Source: Nematostella vectensis | Taxonomy: Eukaryota > Cnidaria > Anthozoa > Actiniaria > Edwardsiidae | Length of the DNA: 64,000 bases | Reading direction: 5' to 3' | Assembly: GCF_932526225.1 (NCBI RefSeq) | Contig: NC_064045.1 | Span: forward strand, 5,655,498 to 5,719,497 | In this document: one piece after another, positions 10,180 to 21,558 of the stretch | Layout of the letters: each line of letters opens with the position of its first letter | Numbering within the stretch: position 1 is the stretch's first letter | Notes under the pieces: model-generated | Told to the model about the DNA's origin: nothing | What the model saw: the letters and a program-made list of their open reading frames with translations, nothing else | Database searches by the model: none | Position numbers and translations under genes: made by a program

Positions 10180-13100
10180 TCATTTTTTCCTTGCACGTAT
10201 TTCATCCTGCACAAAGCTAAAAGCCTCTTGCCGTTTTGGCTTGCTGATGAAATCAAACTCAGTCTGCTGAACTCCTCCTGCGAGCCTCAATGGCAGAGTA
10301 CTTTGGGTCAGCGGGGTCTGCCCCACAGGCATGCGCAAAGGCATAGCTCCCACAGCGCGAAAACTACTCAAATCTGTTTGACCTGCCAAGCTAGTCGATC
10401 CTGGAATGGTATTCGGTTGCGACCTTGTAAGGCCGGTCGGTGCAAATTGACAATTCTGGCCGATTGATGGAGGACCGGCTCGATAAGGTCTTGCTAAGTT
10501 AAAGTCTGAAGCAAATGCTTGACTGGGTACATTGGCTTGGGAACACGGTTCTAGATTCGTTGAGGCCATCTGAGTACTAGGGGGCATGTCAGAAAGGTGG
10601 TTTTGTATGGTTATTGCCGGAGGGAGTCCACTAAAAGAGCACGCATGTTTTAGGGGATCAAAGAAGTCCATTTCAATCTCAGATTTTTCCTTTTTGTCGA
10701 CTGTCTGTTGCTTAGATACCGTTCCTTGGATCACAGCAGGTGCAAAGTCTATGTCTGCAAAAGCTGTAAGGTGTGACTCTGTTGACGCGGCAGGCGTCGG
10801 CAGTGGCTGTGAGCTCGGAGTCAGCTGTAGACCATGGAACATGTCTGTAGTTCCCTCCATGCTGCACGTGATCGGTACATGTCTCGTACCTGAGGAGGCT
10901 ATCACGTTATCGGGCAAAGGGCTCGGTGGTTCATAAGTAGACGGCATAGGTTTCATGGATGCCATCTCATCGCCATGCAAGTTCAAGTCGTTAGAAGATA
11001 ACGCTTGCGTGCAGCACATGGTGTTCACCTGATAAGGCGATTTACTTTCGTTTTCAAATGAGCCGATCATTTGATCACATTCGGAGGCACGACAATTAGT
11101 TGTTTGCTCTCCAAGTAGGGGGTTCATGTGATTGGAGGTGGAGGCAGATGTGTTACACGTGGTTTGCACGTGATCAGATAGTAGTTCTCTTGTGGCAACT
11201 CCTTGGCCTCGTTTCACTTGAGACTCCGCCAATAATAAGATCTGAAAGTTAGTCACAAATAATTAAAGCGACTGATAAAGTTTGGTAGATTATGGGGTTT
11301 AGGAATGGTGGATTGTGGGGTTAAGATATGGTAGATTGTGGGGTGAAGGTATGGTAGATTGTTGGATCAAGGTATGGTAGATTGTGGGGTTAAGATATGG
11401 TAGATTGTGGGGTTAAGGTATGGTAGATTGTGGGGTCAAGGTATGGTAGATTGTGGGGTCAAGGTATGGTAGATTGTTGGGTCAAGGTATGGTAGATTGT
11501 GTGGTTAAGATATGGTAGATTGTGGGGTTAAGGTACGGTAGATTGTGGGGTGAAGGTATGGTAGATTGTGGGGTCAAGGTACGGTAGATTGTTGGGTCAA
11601 GGTATGGTAGATTGTTGGGTCAAGGTACGGTAGATTGTGGGGTCAAGGTACGGTAGATTGTGGGGTTAAGGTATGGTAGATTGTTGGGTCAAGGTACGGT
11701 AGATTGTGGGGTCAAGGTACGGTAGATTGTGGGGTTAAGGTATGGTAGATTGTTGGGTCAAGGTATGGTAGATTTTTGGGCCAAGTTATGGTAGATTGTG
11801 GGGTTAAGGTATGGTAGATTGTTTGGTCAAGGTATGGTAGATTGTTGGGCCAAGGTATGGTAGATTGTGGGGTTAAGGTACGGTAGATTGTGGGGTTAAG
11901 GTACGGTAGATTGTTGGGCTAAGGTATGATAGATTGTGGGGTTAAGGTATGGTAGATTGTGGGGTGAAGGTATGGTAGACTGTTGGGTCAAGGTATGGTA
12001 GATTGTGGGGTCAAGGTATGGTAGATTGTGGGGTCAAGGTATGGTAGATTGTTGGGCCAAGGTATGGTAGATTGTGGGGTTAAGGTATGGTAGATTGTTG
12101 GGTCAAGGTATGGTAGATTGTTGGGCCAAGGTATGGTGGATTGTGGGGTTAAGATATGGTAGATTGTGGGGTTAAGGTACGGTAGATTGTTGGGCTAAGG
12201 TATGATAGATTGTGGGGTTAAGGTATGGTAGATTGTGGGGTGAAGGTATGGTAGATTGTTGGGTCAAGGTATGGTAGATTGTGGGGTCAAGGTATGGTAG
12301 ATTGTTGGGTCAAGGTATGGTAGATTGTGGGGTTAAGGTATGGTAGATTGTGGGGCCAAGGTATGGTAGATTGTGGGGTCAAGGTATGGTAGATTGTGGG
12401 GTTAAGGTATGGTAGATTGTTGGGTCAAGGTATGGTAGATTGTGGGGTGAAGGTATGGTAGATTGTTGGGTCAAGGTAGGGTAGATTGTGGGGTTAAGGT
12501 ATGGTAGATTGTGGGGTCAAGGTATGGTAGATTGTTGGGTCAAGGTATGGTAGATTGTGGGGTCAAGGTATGGTAGATTGTTGGGTCAAGGTATGGTACA
12601 TTGTGGGGTCAAGGTATGGTACATTGTGGGGTCAAGGTACGGTAGATTGTGGGGTTAAGGTATGGTAGATTGTGGGGTCAAGGTATGGTAGATTGTGGGG
12701 TCAAGGTACGGTAGATTGTGGGGTCAAGGTACGGTAGATTGTGGGGTTAAGGTATGGTAGATTGTTGGGTCAAGGTATGGTAGATTGTGGGGTCAAGGTA
12801 TGGTAGATTGTTGGGTCAAGGTATGGTAGATTGTTGGGTCAAGGTATGGTAGATTGTGGGGTCAAGGTACGGTAGATTGTGGGGTCAAGGTACGGTAGAT
12901 TGTGGGGTTAAGGTATGGTAGATTGTTGGGTCAAGGTATGGTAGATTGTGGGGTCAAGGTATGGTAGATTGTTACCTTCTTGGCCTTTGTGTGGAGATTG
13001 CCCGTTTCACTTGAGACAAGCTCTTGCAAGCCTGGGCAGTGCTGGAGTATCATATTAGGGATGCTCAGGAGGGTTGTCTTTAGAAGGTGCTCCAAAACGC

Positions 13101-16100
13101 ACAGGGATTTCTACAGAAAAGAATAACTATTTATATGGTTTTAGCAGGAAAATCCTGGACTTCCTTCTGCAGGGCAAAATCATTGTTGCAAAAAAGAGGT
13201 AGAAAATGGAATTTAGGGGGTCTAGGGGTGGCGTCCTCTATCATTAATACAATGCAACAACAAATTGCATCTCCCCACACTGTTGAAAATGGAGGGTGGG
13301 GATTTGGTTGGAAGGGAAGGTATAAGTGCCATAAAAATAACCCCATACAGCAGCAGCACCTAAAGAACAATCTGTTACACATAAAAGGCGACTTGACCAA
13401 GGTGTGCATACAAGTGGCAAATGTGCATGTTTCAAAAAGCAATAAATTCAAGCCGGTTAGAATTTTCATAGGCTTCTTTCTTTATGCTCCGGAGGGATTT
13501 AAAAGTGTTGGTGTAATGAACTATGAAAGAATGTTACTGCAAAATTTGACTTTAATAACATTGTTGATAAAATATATGCAAAGATGGTACAGGTACAGGG
13601 AATTGGAAGTTGCCAAAAAAGTTATAAGAAGGTCAGACAGACACAAAGAGTGTATCAGTTGTCATAACGAATGACGTACTGTACAGGCAAATCCCTACAA
13701 TTGTCATAGCTACTTACCATTTGCACTTCAGTTGATAGTTCGCTCAGTTTACCATTGAGCAAGATGACAATACGTTCAACATCTAAAAGTTTGCACCTAG
13801 TAAATGAAGAAAATGGTATTAGCTCTCTCAGTTTTTCAATTACACAAACATTCGACAGTTGCTTGTACCTGTTGGTAAAAGTAATCAGCGACTCTCTTGA
13901 TGGGATGGCCCTGATCCCACCCTCGGCAGTGATGTCATTTACAAGTCTATTTTCAGGAGAAAAGTCATAGGATTCCTCATTGTCAATGTTATTATCTTCA
14001 TAAAAAGAATCATCTGCGATACCTCCGCTAGCCCTGCAATGAAACAAGGTACATTTGAGTATAAAAATATAATCCTTTTTAATAATAGGCTGAAACCATT
14101 ACCTGATTTGCAAAACACCCATTATAACTCTACCCAACCACATCCTTTTGGGAATATGGTTTTAGATAGACAACAGACAGACATCCTTTTTGGTATGGCG
14201 GAATACTATAATCTGAAAATTGGGTTATCAAGAATCTGTAAGTTGCAATATATAAAGTCACTTTTTGAAACCGTGTACAAACAACTGATCTAACAACTAC
14301 CAACATCACATTATTATTACAAGCTCCTCCCTGGAAGTTAGTGAATATTGATATAAAAACACCCTTAATTGTCTTTTGTAAAATAAAGTAGTCCATGCGA
14401 TTTTTCAGTATCATGATACTTTATGTTTCAGAGAAGTCTTTTAGGGTGTTCCTAACTTTTTACCTGTAGCCATTAGCCGACCATGCATCTGGTGAAGAGA
14501 AAAGAAAAAAAAGGTTAATGAAGCCCACACAACTGGGGGATAAAAACAGTAAAGCTGTCTCCACACCTGGTGTAGCTGTGCTGAGGTCGCCGTAGTTGAC
14601 AAACTGTACATTTGAGGTTGCTATCCCACCACTAGTTGTGCTATCCCTATATTCCATCCCTTCCTTGCTAGCTGTATACCCTAGAATCCTGTCAAGCGAG
14701 GGCAAATGCTTTGTCATACTATCCATGAGGGTCTCTTTGTTGTTATCTTGGATAGGTGTGTTGCCAAACCCCTCCATTTTCCTCCCACTTGGCCCTGTGA
14801 GTGTGAATGAATGTGAAGAAGCTTGTGGGTTCTCTATATTAAATAGCAGCTCAATCAACTCAGCTGCGACAGTCCTCACTTTCTTGTTGAGTGCATCACC
14901 ATGAAGGGGATCCAAGGGGCCAGTGAAACCTAGACAGAATGAAGGAATCGTCAAGTGGACAAATGTGCCAATGTACTGCCTACCGCCAACAGTCAATCAA
15001 CTAAAAAAGGGTCAATGGCAGGCTTGACAGTTGACCTTCATAATATTCAAAGCCAGTAAATAAAAAGAACATCAAAAAATGAAACAAAACAGAACAGAAC
15101 AAGAAACAAATGAGACTTAAAGTTTAGTCTTAACTTGTTGAATCTACTGGTGGGTGCTCAAACTAAGATGTGTACACCTTGTCTTTGCTTTTTTTTTTTT
15201 CAGAATCAGAGACCAGGTTAACTGTATAAAGCCGAATCCCAAAAAGAGGACTCACTACAAGAATCTCTGATGAGACTTGACTTGTGCCTGAGACCACTTC
15301 TGAACTCCGACTCTCCATGTGCAGAAACATACATCATGATACGTAGCACCTAAAAGTCGAACAACACATTTTTTTCAATGATGAACCAATTATCATTGGT
15401 GCAAATAAAAATAAATTGCCAGACTTAAGACTTTTTCATGTACATACTGCAATTGCTTGAATAAGTGCCAGGGCAATTTTTCATGATCAATCCAGATGAG
15501 GTGCCTTTTCAGGATGGGGCTAATTTCACAATCCAAGATGTGCAGGGAGCAAAACTCCCAGAACCATAGAAGCTTTCAATGATAAAAAGCTGTGGGATAG
15601 AAATGTCAGTTTTGTCGCTTGACTCTACTAACTTACAGTAAATATTACTTGAACGCAATCACCTAATCATGGGAGACTGTAAAGTGTCATACATTTACTG
15701 TACATTTACATTTGGGGAGGCACCTGTCTTTTGGAGCCGCTTATTCAAGCAAATACAGTATGTCTGGTTTATGCATAGTACTCACTTTGTACTTGATGAG
15801 AGGGGAATGCTTCTTAAGTCTGTCATTTAGGAAAGCAAGCAAAGACTGACAGCTAGCTATGGACTCTGATGTTAGTTCTAATGACAAACTGTTAAGGACT
15901 ATTGTCTGGAGTTGGAGCTTGGGCATACCAAAAAGTAACATACCAAAGGTTCCATTGTTATTTAAAAAAAACCTTGCATGGCTGCCAGATAAGTTTATTA
16001 ACCCATTGACCCCTCATCTGACCTGTACCAGCCATAAAAAAACTGTGCCTTTGAACATAAATTATGTAGTTTGACCCATAGAAGTTAAATAAAGGCACTT

Positions 16101-19100
16101 GCTTAACACATAACCAGTTTAACCCATAGGAAGTGAAATAAAGGCACTTCAGTATTAACCAGTTTTACCCATAGAAGTGAAAAAAAAGGCACTTTAGTAT
16201 TAACCAGTTTAACCCATAGAAGTGAAATAAAGGCACTTCAGTATTAACCAGTTTTACCCATAGAAGTGAAATAAAGGCACTTCAGTATTAACCAGTTTAA
16301 CCCATAGAAGTGAAATAAAGGCACTTCAGTATTAACCAGTTTAACCCATAGAAGTGAAATAAAGGCACTTCAGTATTAACCAGTTTAACCCATAGAAGTG
16401 AAATATAGGCACTTTAGTTTTAAATAAAGGTGTTTGCTAATCGCATATCCAGTGAAGTTAAATGAAGAAAATTTGATCAACTTTAAATTTTAACATCATC
16501 ATAAAATTGACAACAAATTAACAAATTATTGTCTCCTTTTAGAATAAGAGAAATGTTTGATTCCAAGAAATGTTTGTTTTCATGCAAAGAAAAGGTGCTG
16601 GCAGTCAAATGCATGAAACCCTGGAACATTGATAGTCACCTTATTTTAAAATAATCTGGAGCAATTCCATTTAATTTGGGGGAAATGTTAGTATAAAATA
16701 ACATTGAAAGTGAAAGTGCTGACAAATAATAACTACTAAGTGATAGTCATGGGACTCCTCATGACCTTCTTGGTTCCTAGAAATGTTTGCTATCTTAAAA
16801 AGAAAAGGTGCTGACAGCCGATAATATGAAAACCTGGACTTCCCTAGTTCTCAAGCTGACAAACAAAAACCTTGCTTTGTCCACTTTTTTAAAGGTGTCT
16901 CTTATGAAAGAGCTGAATTTTTTTTATGTTTATTTGCTTTTGTTAACATAGACATAAGGTACCCTTATATCAAACCTCTATTTTCACCTTTTTTGTAAAT
17001 CAAAAATGCTGGTTTATAAACTTTATCTTACATCCTGCTTCAATGCCTCTAATTTTAGTGCAATTAGAAACCAGCACATACAGAGAGGTTTTACCCCAAA
17101 AGCGAACATTTACTTTTTGTATATCAAATGTGCTGATGCAAGCATATTCCAAACTCCTTGAATATTCCTAGTGTACTTAGAAACTGATCCTGAAACCATC
17201 AAAAACTGATGGATTTTATTTGACAAGTGCAGACAGTTTTTCACCATTTGTTAATTACTTCCTTTTTGACTTCAACCTATTTATAGCCCACATGTTTTTT
17301 TATAGTTTTTATTCCCTAAGGAGTGGGTGAAGGAATGTTTTGAACTCTATTCAAATCGGCCGCTTTTGGCCCCTGCAGTAGGGAAAGGGTTAAGGCAGAA
17401 AAGGAAGTGCCTATGCTTTTTTAACTGCTGAGTAAAGGCATTTTATGACAAGCTGTTGTGCCATGAGGTGGATAGTGAAGTATAAATAGCCTAATGAGCA
17501 AGATACTGAAAATGTGCTTTTTTTTCTAAGAAAACCGCAAGGGCAAAGTGCATTCCTGATTTCAATCAATTAGCCCATTTTCTTGCCTAAGGCATCAAAA
17601 TTCGTCTTGACAGACAATTCTAGGAAATAGGGTTATTCCCCTTAGGGAACTTTCCCTAATCAGACAGTCTATAAATCTAGACTAAAACTTTTCCTTGAGG
17701 CAGAATTGGAAAAAACTCCTCCAGACTAAGGACTCCAAAGAGAAATGTAAGTAGACATTTTCCATTCTATCTGGCTTTTAGCCTGAACTTGAGCTGTGGT
17801 TGGACTCCCATTAAAAGTCCAAATATCTACCGTATCTACGTACCTTAGACACATTTCCGCTTAGCTGCAAAGGGTATTCTCAAGCTGCGCTTGACTCGGC
17901 TTCAGTTATCAAGAACTTTATTTTTAGTTTTCTTTGTAATACTTGTCTAAAAAAAAACGTAGCATTTGGGCTTCATCTGCACCCACCAGCCCACAGGCCT
18001 GTATGTAACCAAAGCTTAAAGCCGCATTGTCACCAGTTTACTTCCGGAGGTCGGACAGAAAACTCAACCATTAAAATACAAAAGAATCTATTAGAATCCA
18101 AGATATTTAACAGACCATTCGCTCTAAATTATTGATCACATACTCTAAGTAACTTCCAATAGACACACTGCTTTCAATATTTTGAAATATTTTTCACGCT
18201 TTTCGTTAAAAATCATCGGAGATTTTAATGTAATTGCCCGGAAGTAAATTGGTGACAATTCGGCTTTTAGTCATTGAAGGTATCGAGAATCATAAGGTTT
18301 TGATACTATCCTTTTACCATACACAATTAGACAGTAAAATGTAAAACAGGAATCTGACTAGCAGGCAGGCCCAGGCAAACACAGGCCTGAAGGCTGTTGA
18401 GATTAAAGATAGTTGTGTAGGACATAAGGGGAGAGAGAACTTGCCAGGCATTTGTGTTCCTGTAAAATTAAACCCACAAATGCCATCTATAAGGAACTAT
18501 CAAGACGGGTCAAGTAAGGCATTGGCACCTATTCTCGTCCAGAACCTATTCTTGGCCACCTAAAAATGTCAAATATTTCATAAACTACGAAGAACAAGTC
18601 GAAAGCGCTTCGTGCTACTTTTTTCATACAGAAAACGTTCCGAGCGGACAAGAATAGGTTCGGCGAGGGTTCGTATTTACTTTGATTTTTCTCGGTAAAA
18701 AAAATTGAGAATAATCGAAGTCTATAACAATTACTCTAAGGTAGAAGAATCTCAACAACGCAAAAATTCCTCTTTGACTTGAAAATTTCGCCGGAAATAA
18801 GTAACTTAAGTACATTTCAAAGGTGGAGTAGACGAGAATAGTTGCCAATACCTTACAAATTTGAAGGAGTCAGATCAGACCAATCTAACAGATATTCTTG
18901 ATTACTTAAAATCAATATGATCTGTGCTCAGTGTTAGTTGAGAGAAAAAATTCAAATCATAGAGTAAGGATACTTGTTATTTCAGGAAGTAAATAGCCGG
19001 GAGTCGGTTCCTCGTCGTCCGTGGTTGCCCCCAGAAGCATCGGCAGCTAAAAGTACAAGTATCCAGTTATAAAATAGCCTCAAACGCAATCCAGTCGTAG

Positions 19101-19210
19101 AATATACATAGCTGCGTGTACAGCAGTACTCTGATTGCCAAAGGAAGTAATACCTTGGAGGCAAAAGAGACCTTTTCAGTCAGCTTTTCCATCAGTTTTC
19201 CGGCGGACAT
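10180..19210 (-). CDS. TEPSIN: Tepsin, AP-4 adaptor complex accessory protein
   Basis: Tepsin is a coat accessory protein of AP-4 vesicles at the trans-Golgi network. Coding exons: 19154-19210, 18974-19046, 15786-15898, 15256-15349, 14567-14929, 14464-14488, 13869-14033, 13718-13796, 12976-13110 and 10180-11241. These read in frame to about 721 aa, longer than the roughly 525-aa human protein. Exons 1-4 encode an ENTH-type domain (LPMLLGATTDDEEPTPGYLL, then LRIMMYVSAHGESEF). GPLDPLHGDAL in exon 5 is a tepsin signature. Exons 7-9 match the VHS-like domain. The disordered tail has MFHGLQL (502-508), fitting the AP-4 beta-ear-binding LFxG(M/L)x(L/V) motif. The end EAFSFVQDE (about 707-715) fits the epsilon-ear-binding S(A/V)F(S/A)FLN motif loosely. 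The exon 3 acceptor and the 72-nt intron 7 are chosen by frame and homology and are the least certain junctions. Confidence 0.9.
11281..12973. repeat. 23-bp intronic minisatellite, about 70 copies
   Basis: About 1.69 kb of tandem units reading roughly GGTATGGTAGATTGTGGGGT plus CAA, with T/C, G/T and TCAA/TTAA variants. It fills almost the whole intron between tepsin exons 9 and 10: the last unit ends within about three bases of the exon 9 splice donor (GTAACAATCTACC on the minus strand), and only about 40 nt separate the first unit from the exon 10 acceptor. Variant units recur in ordered blocks, which suggests block duplications. Confidence 0.95.
13675..13717 (-). other. Tepsin exon 8 donor and start of intron 8
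   Basis: GTAAGTAGC follows exon 8 at 13717 on the minus strand, a strong donor consensus. The rest of the intron (13111-13717) shows no repeat or gene; a plus-strand open stretch at 13087-13674 has no recognisable domain and overlaps exon 9 antisense, so it is taken as chance. Confidence 0.5.
16070..16415. repeat. 44-bp tandem repeat, about 7-8 copies
   Basis: Units begin about AACCAGTTTAACCCATAGAA and continue GTGAAATAAAGGCACTTCAG then TATT, a 44-bp period, with the first unit most diverged. The array lies in the 3.1-kb tepsin intron 2. The array and further AT-rich sequence occupy the intron, and no exon was seen in it. Confidence 0.9.
18020..18265. mobile_element. TTAA-flanked MITE (piggyBac-like), copy B
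   Basis: The left end AGCCGCATTGTCACCAGTTTA follows TTAA (18016-18019); the right end is the inverted copy and is followed by TTTA, a one-base decay of TTAA. The interior matches copy A (3062-3307) in the opposite orientation over its whole length. It lies in tepsin intron 2. Confidence 0.7.
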
Positions 19211-20598
19211 TTTGACAGTGACATCAACTTTGAGCCCGCGATATCAGACACAAACTATAACAAATCGTTATTATAAAGCAAAAAAAAAAAAAAAAATGCA
19301 CAAACACATGTATCATCCTTAGTGTAAAGAAAAAAAGCATATTTCTGAACAAAAAAATTGTGTGGCAAATTGATTGTTTTTTTTTCTTCCTATAAAAGTA
19401 TAATTTGTTTCGGGGTAGCTTATAGGGTAGCCTGTGTAACATTGGTAGAGTGATCCTGGCTCTAGCCAACAAAACACAACTAATGGATCATTGTTGTCGT
19501 TCTGTTATCTACTAACCACTAAAGCAAATGCATGGCTGTTTCCCTAATTATAACTGCGCCTGGAAACTCTATCCATTGTACTACTTTATCATATTTAATG
19601 GTAAGTATCCATTGAGATTTTCCGGTCCAAATCTGTCTATGTTTTTGGTCAGTCTACATACAGGTCAGTCTACATAGAAATCAATTGTTTTGAATAACAG
19701 TGACATGTATTTTCTTCACCAATAATCACCCGATGGTAGATTTTTTAAGATGTATATTGACTGGTAACTACCGGCTTGACTTCTGAAAGAGTAAAGCGTA
19801 TTTTCCTTTCTCACGCGCCGTTACGTAACCACTTAACCTAGATTAGAAGCTCACAGAGTCTGTTATCCCAGACCCCCGATAAGGGCACAGGACCACAGGA
19901 CGTTTGCATATTTCGATCACGTCCTCCTGGTGTGAGTCTAAGGATGTCAAGCTATAGCAGCTGTATTTAAGAGCTAGTTGTCGCCTTTCCAAGACGCTTT
20001 AAAAGGGCACAGGTCGTTTACATACACCTATTTCAAATATGGTTGCACTCGGAGAATCTGTGTATCGTAACCCGCAGTGCTTCATGGGTATCAAGTAAAT
20101 AATCAAATAAGCGTAAATGAAATACAAATCCAGGTTGCAAACGCTGCAGAATTCTTGTTTACATACTTATATGTACATTCACACAGCTTTCAGATACAAG
20201 GATTCAGCCATTTATACTCTACCCATGAAGCACAAGGGGATTCATGGATTCTTGGTGTAACCTTATTTGAAATAGGTGTATCCATGTTAGTTTCAATTGC
20301 ATTCTTGTGGTATAAGTCTAAAGGTGAGAATCAACCTATAGTTTGTATCTAATTGCTAGTGGATTGCCTTTATTGTTGTACTGTATTATCCAAGACGCTT
20401 TACTCTTTATAAGGGCATAGGTTGTTTACATATTATTTTAAATCACATTCTCGTGGTATCAGTCTAAAGGCGATCATCAACTTATAGTTGTACAGTTGTA
20501 TAGTTGTAGAACTAGTAGTTGCCTTTATTGTTGTTGTACTGTACTATCCCTTTTTTGCTGTACCAATGTATGTTTTTTTTTTCATTTCCTCAGTCACA
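19211..20598. other. Divergent intergenic region, tepsin and HAD phosphatase
   Basis: Tepsin starts leftward at 19210 and the HAD gene starts rightward at 20599, so this 1.4 kb should hold both promoters. A TA-flanked MITE lies at 20025-20278. A pyrimidine tract followed by CCTCAG ends at 20593, just before the HAD start ATG, and looks like a splice acceptor, so a non-coding 5' exon of the HAD gene probably lies in this interval. GCATAGGTCGTTTACATA-like segments occur at about 20006 and 20415. Confidence 0.45.
20025..20278. mobile_element. TA-flanked MITE, copy 2
   Basis: The ends CACCTATTTCAAATATGGTTG and the inverted AACCTTATTTGAAATAGGTG are flanked by TA on both sides (20023-20024 and 20279-20280). 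Subterminal segments TGCTTCATGGGTA and TACCCATGAAGCA are also inverted, so the element can fold along most of its length. Same family as 1471-1719. Confidence 0.75.
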
Positions 20599-21558
20599 AT
20601 GGGTTCTACCATAATGGCCCTAGACAGCCCCTCGTCATCCCACTCAGGACATGATAACACACTATGCCAAGGAATCAAGCTCAAATTTGTGGCATTTGAC
20701 TTTGATGGAACATGCACTACTAAAGACACCACTGGACTCTACTACAAAGCTACAGACCAGTACAGGGATGGGCCAGAGAATGTGACACAAACTCTTGACA
20801 AAAAGTGGGGGGAACTAGGAAAGACTTATTTTGAGGGACACACAGCAACCATATCAAAATTATTACAAGAGACCCCAGATCCAATTCATGGATTGAATAT
20901 AAAGAGTTTAAAGGAATTTCTCTCTGAAGTGTATGAGTTTGATTCCTCATGTACAAAAAGAGTTGATGATAGTAAATTACTAGCTGGTGTTACTAAGGAA
21001 GGGATTAAGCAAGTATCAAAGCTTGTGGAGTTGAGACCAGGCTGTACAAGTCTTTTAAATAAGCTAGACCTCCCTCTTCATGTAATCTCATTCAACTGGT
21101 CAGAAGACTTGATCAAAAATGTTATAAGTCTGAAACATGTTGAAGTGTCTGCCAATGATTTTCAATATTATAACAATGGATCTAGATATGTTGGTAGGAA
21201 GCTATCATCTCCTCAAGACAAAGAAAATGAATTCATCAAACTTATGCAAAGGCATGCTGAAATTGATGGCTTGACAGTGTTCATAGGGGACAGCATCGGT
21301 GATTTGCTGCCACTTCTCAAAGCCAATATTGGGATTGTCATTGGAAATAATCTAGAGCTCCGCAAGGTTGCAGCAGCATTTGGGATAAAATTGGTGCCAC
21401 TCACAGACTTTCATAGTTCTTGTTTGATAGTTGGGAACAGATGTCAGGAGGAGATGACCTCTTGTGCCACTAGGCAACATGGAAAACTCTACGCAACAAA
21501 TTCATGGGATGAAATAGGGAGCCTTCTTATAGGACCACATTATGAGTCTGACTCATAG
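20599..21558 (+). CDS. HAD-superfamily phosphatase, plant TENA/HAD (TMP phosphatase)-like
   Basis: A 319-aa single-coding-exon protein. HAD motif I is FDFDGTCTTKD, with nucleophile D34 and acid/base D36. Motif II is around S164 in VISFNWS. A lysine near K208 (PQDKENEF) is a motif III candidate. Motif IV is IGDSIGD with D231 and D235. The segment LTVFIGDSIGDLLPLLKANI and the following GIVIG closely resemble, from memory, the C-terminal HAD half of the plant bifunctional TENA/HAD protein (Arabidopsis TH2/PALE1), which dephosphorylates thiamin monophosphate. Here there is no TENA domain. The fold and catalytic residues are secure; the substrate is inference. ATG 20599 is preferred because a likely splice acceptor (TTTCCTCAG, ending 20593) lies just upstream; an in-frame start at 20488 would add an improbable hydrophobic leader. 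AATAAA-type signals follow at about 21730 and 21872. Confidence 0.85.
   Translation: MGSTIMALDSPSSSHSGHDNTLCQGIKLKFVAFDFDGTCTTKDTTGLYYKATDQYRDGPENVTQTLDKKWGELGKTYFEGHTATISKLLQETPDPIHGLNIKSLKEFLSEVYEFDSSCTKRVDDSKLLAGVTKEGIKQVSKLVELRPGCTSLLNKLDLPLHVISFNWSEDLIKNVISLKHVEVSANDFQYYNNGSRYVGRKLSSPQDKENEFIKLMQRHAEIDGLTVFIGDSIGDLLPLLKANIGIVIGNNLELRKVAAAFGIKLVPLTDFHSSCLIVGNRCQEEMTSCATRQHGKLYATNSWDEIGSLLIGPHYESDS

Noticed and set aside
11281-12973. Tandem repeats considered as a CRISPR array
   Set aside because: The 23-bp units are directly contiguous with no unique spacers, inside an animal intron; this is a minisatellite.
13087-13674. Plus-strand 195-codon open frame
   Set aside because: It overlaps tepsin exon 9 antisense and its translation lacks any recognisable domain or coding bias.
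20488-20598. Upstream in-frame extension of the HAD gene
   Set aside because: It would add a hydrophobic leader ending in a polypyrimidine tract and CAG acceptor, which looks like intron sequence; the HAD family is cytosolic or organellar with a conserved start close to motif I.
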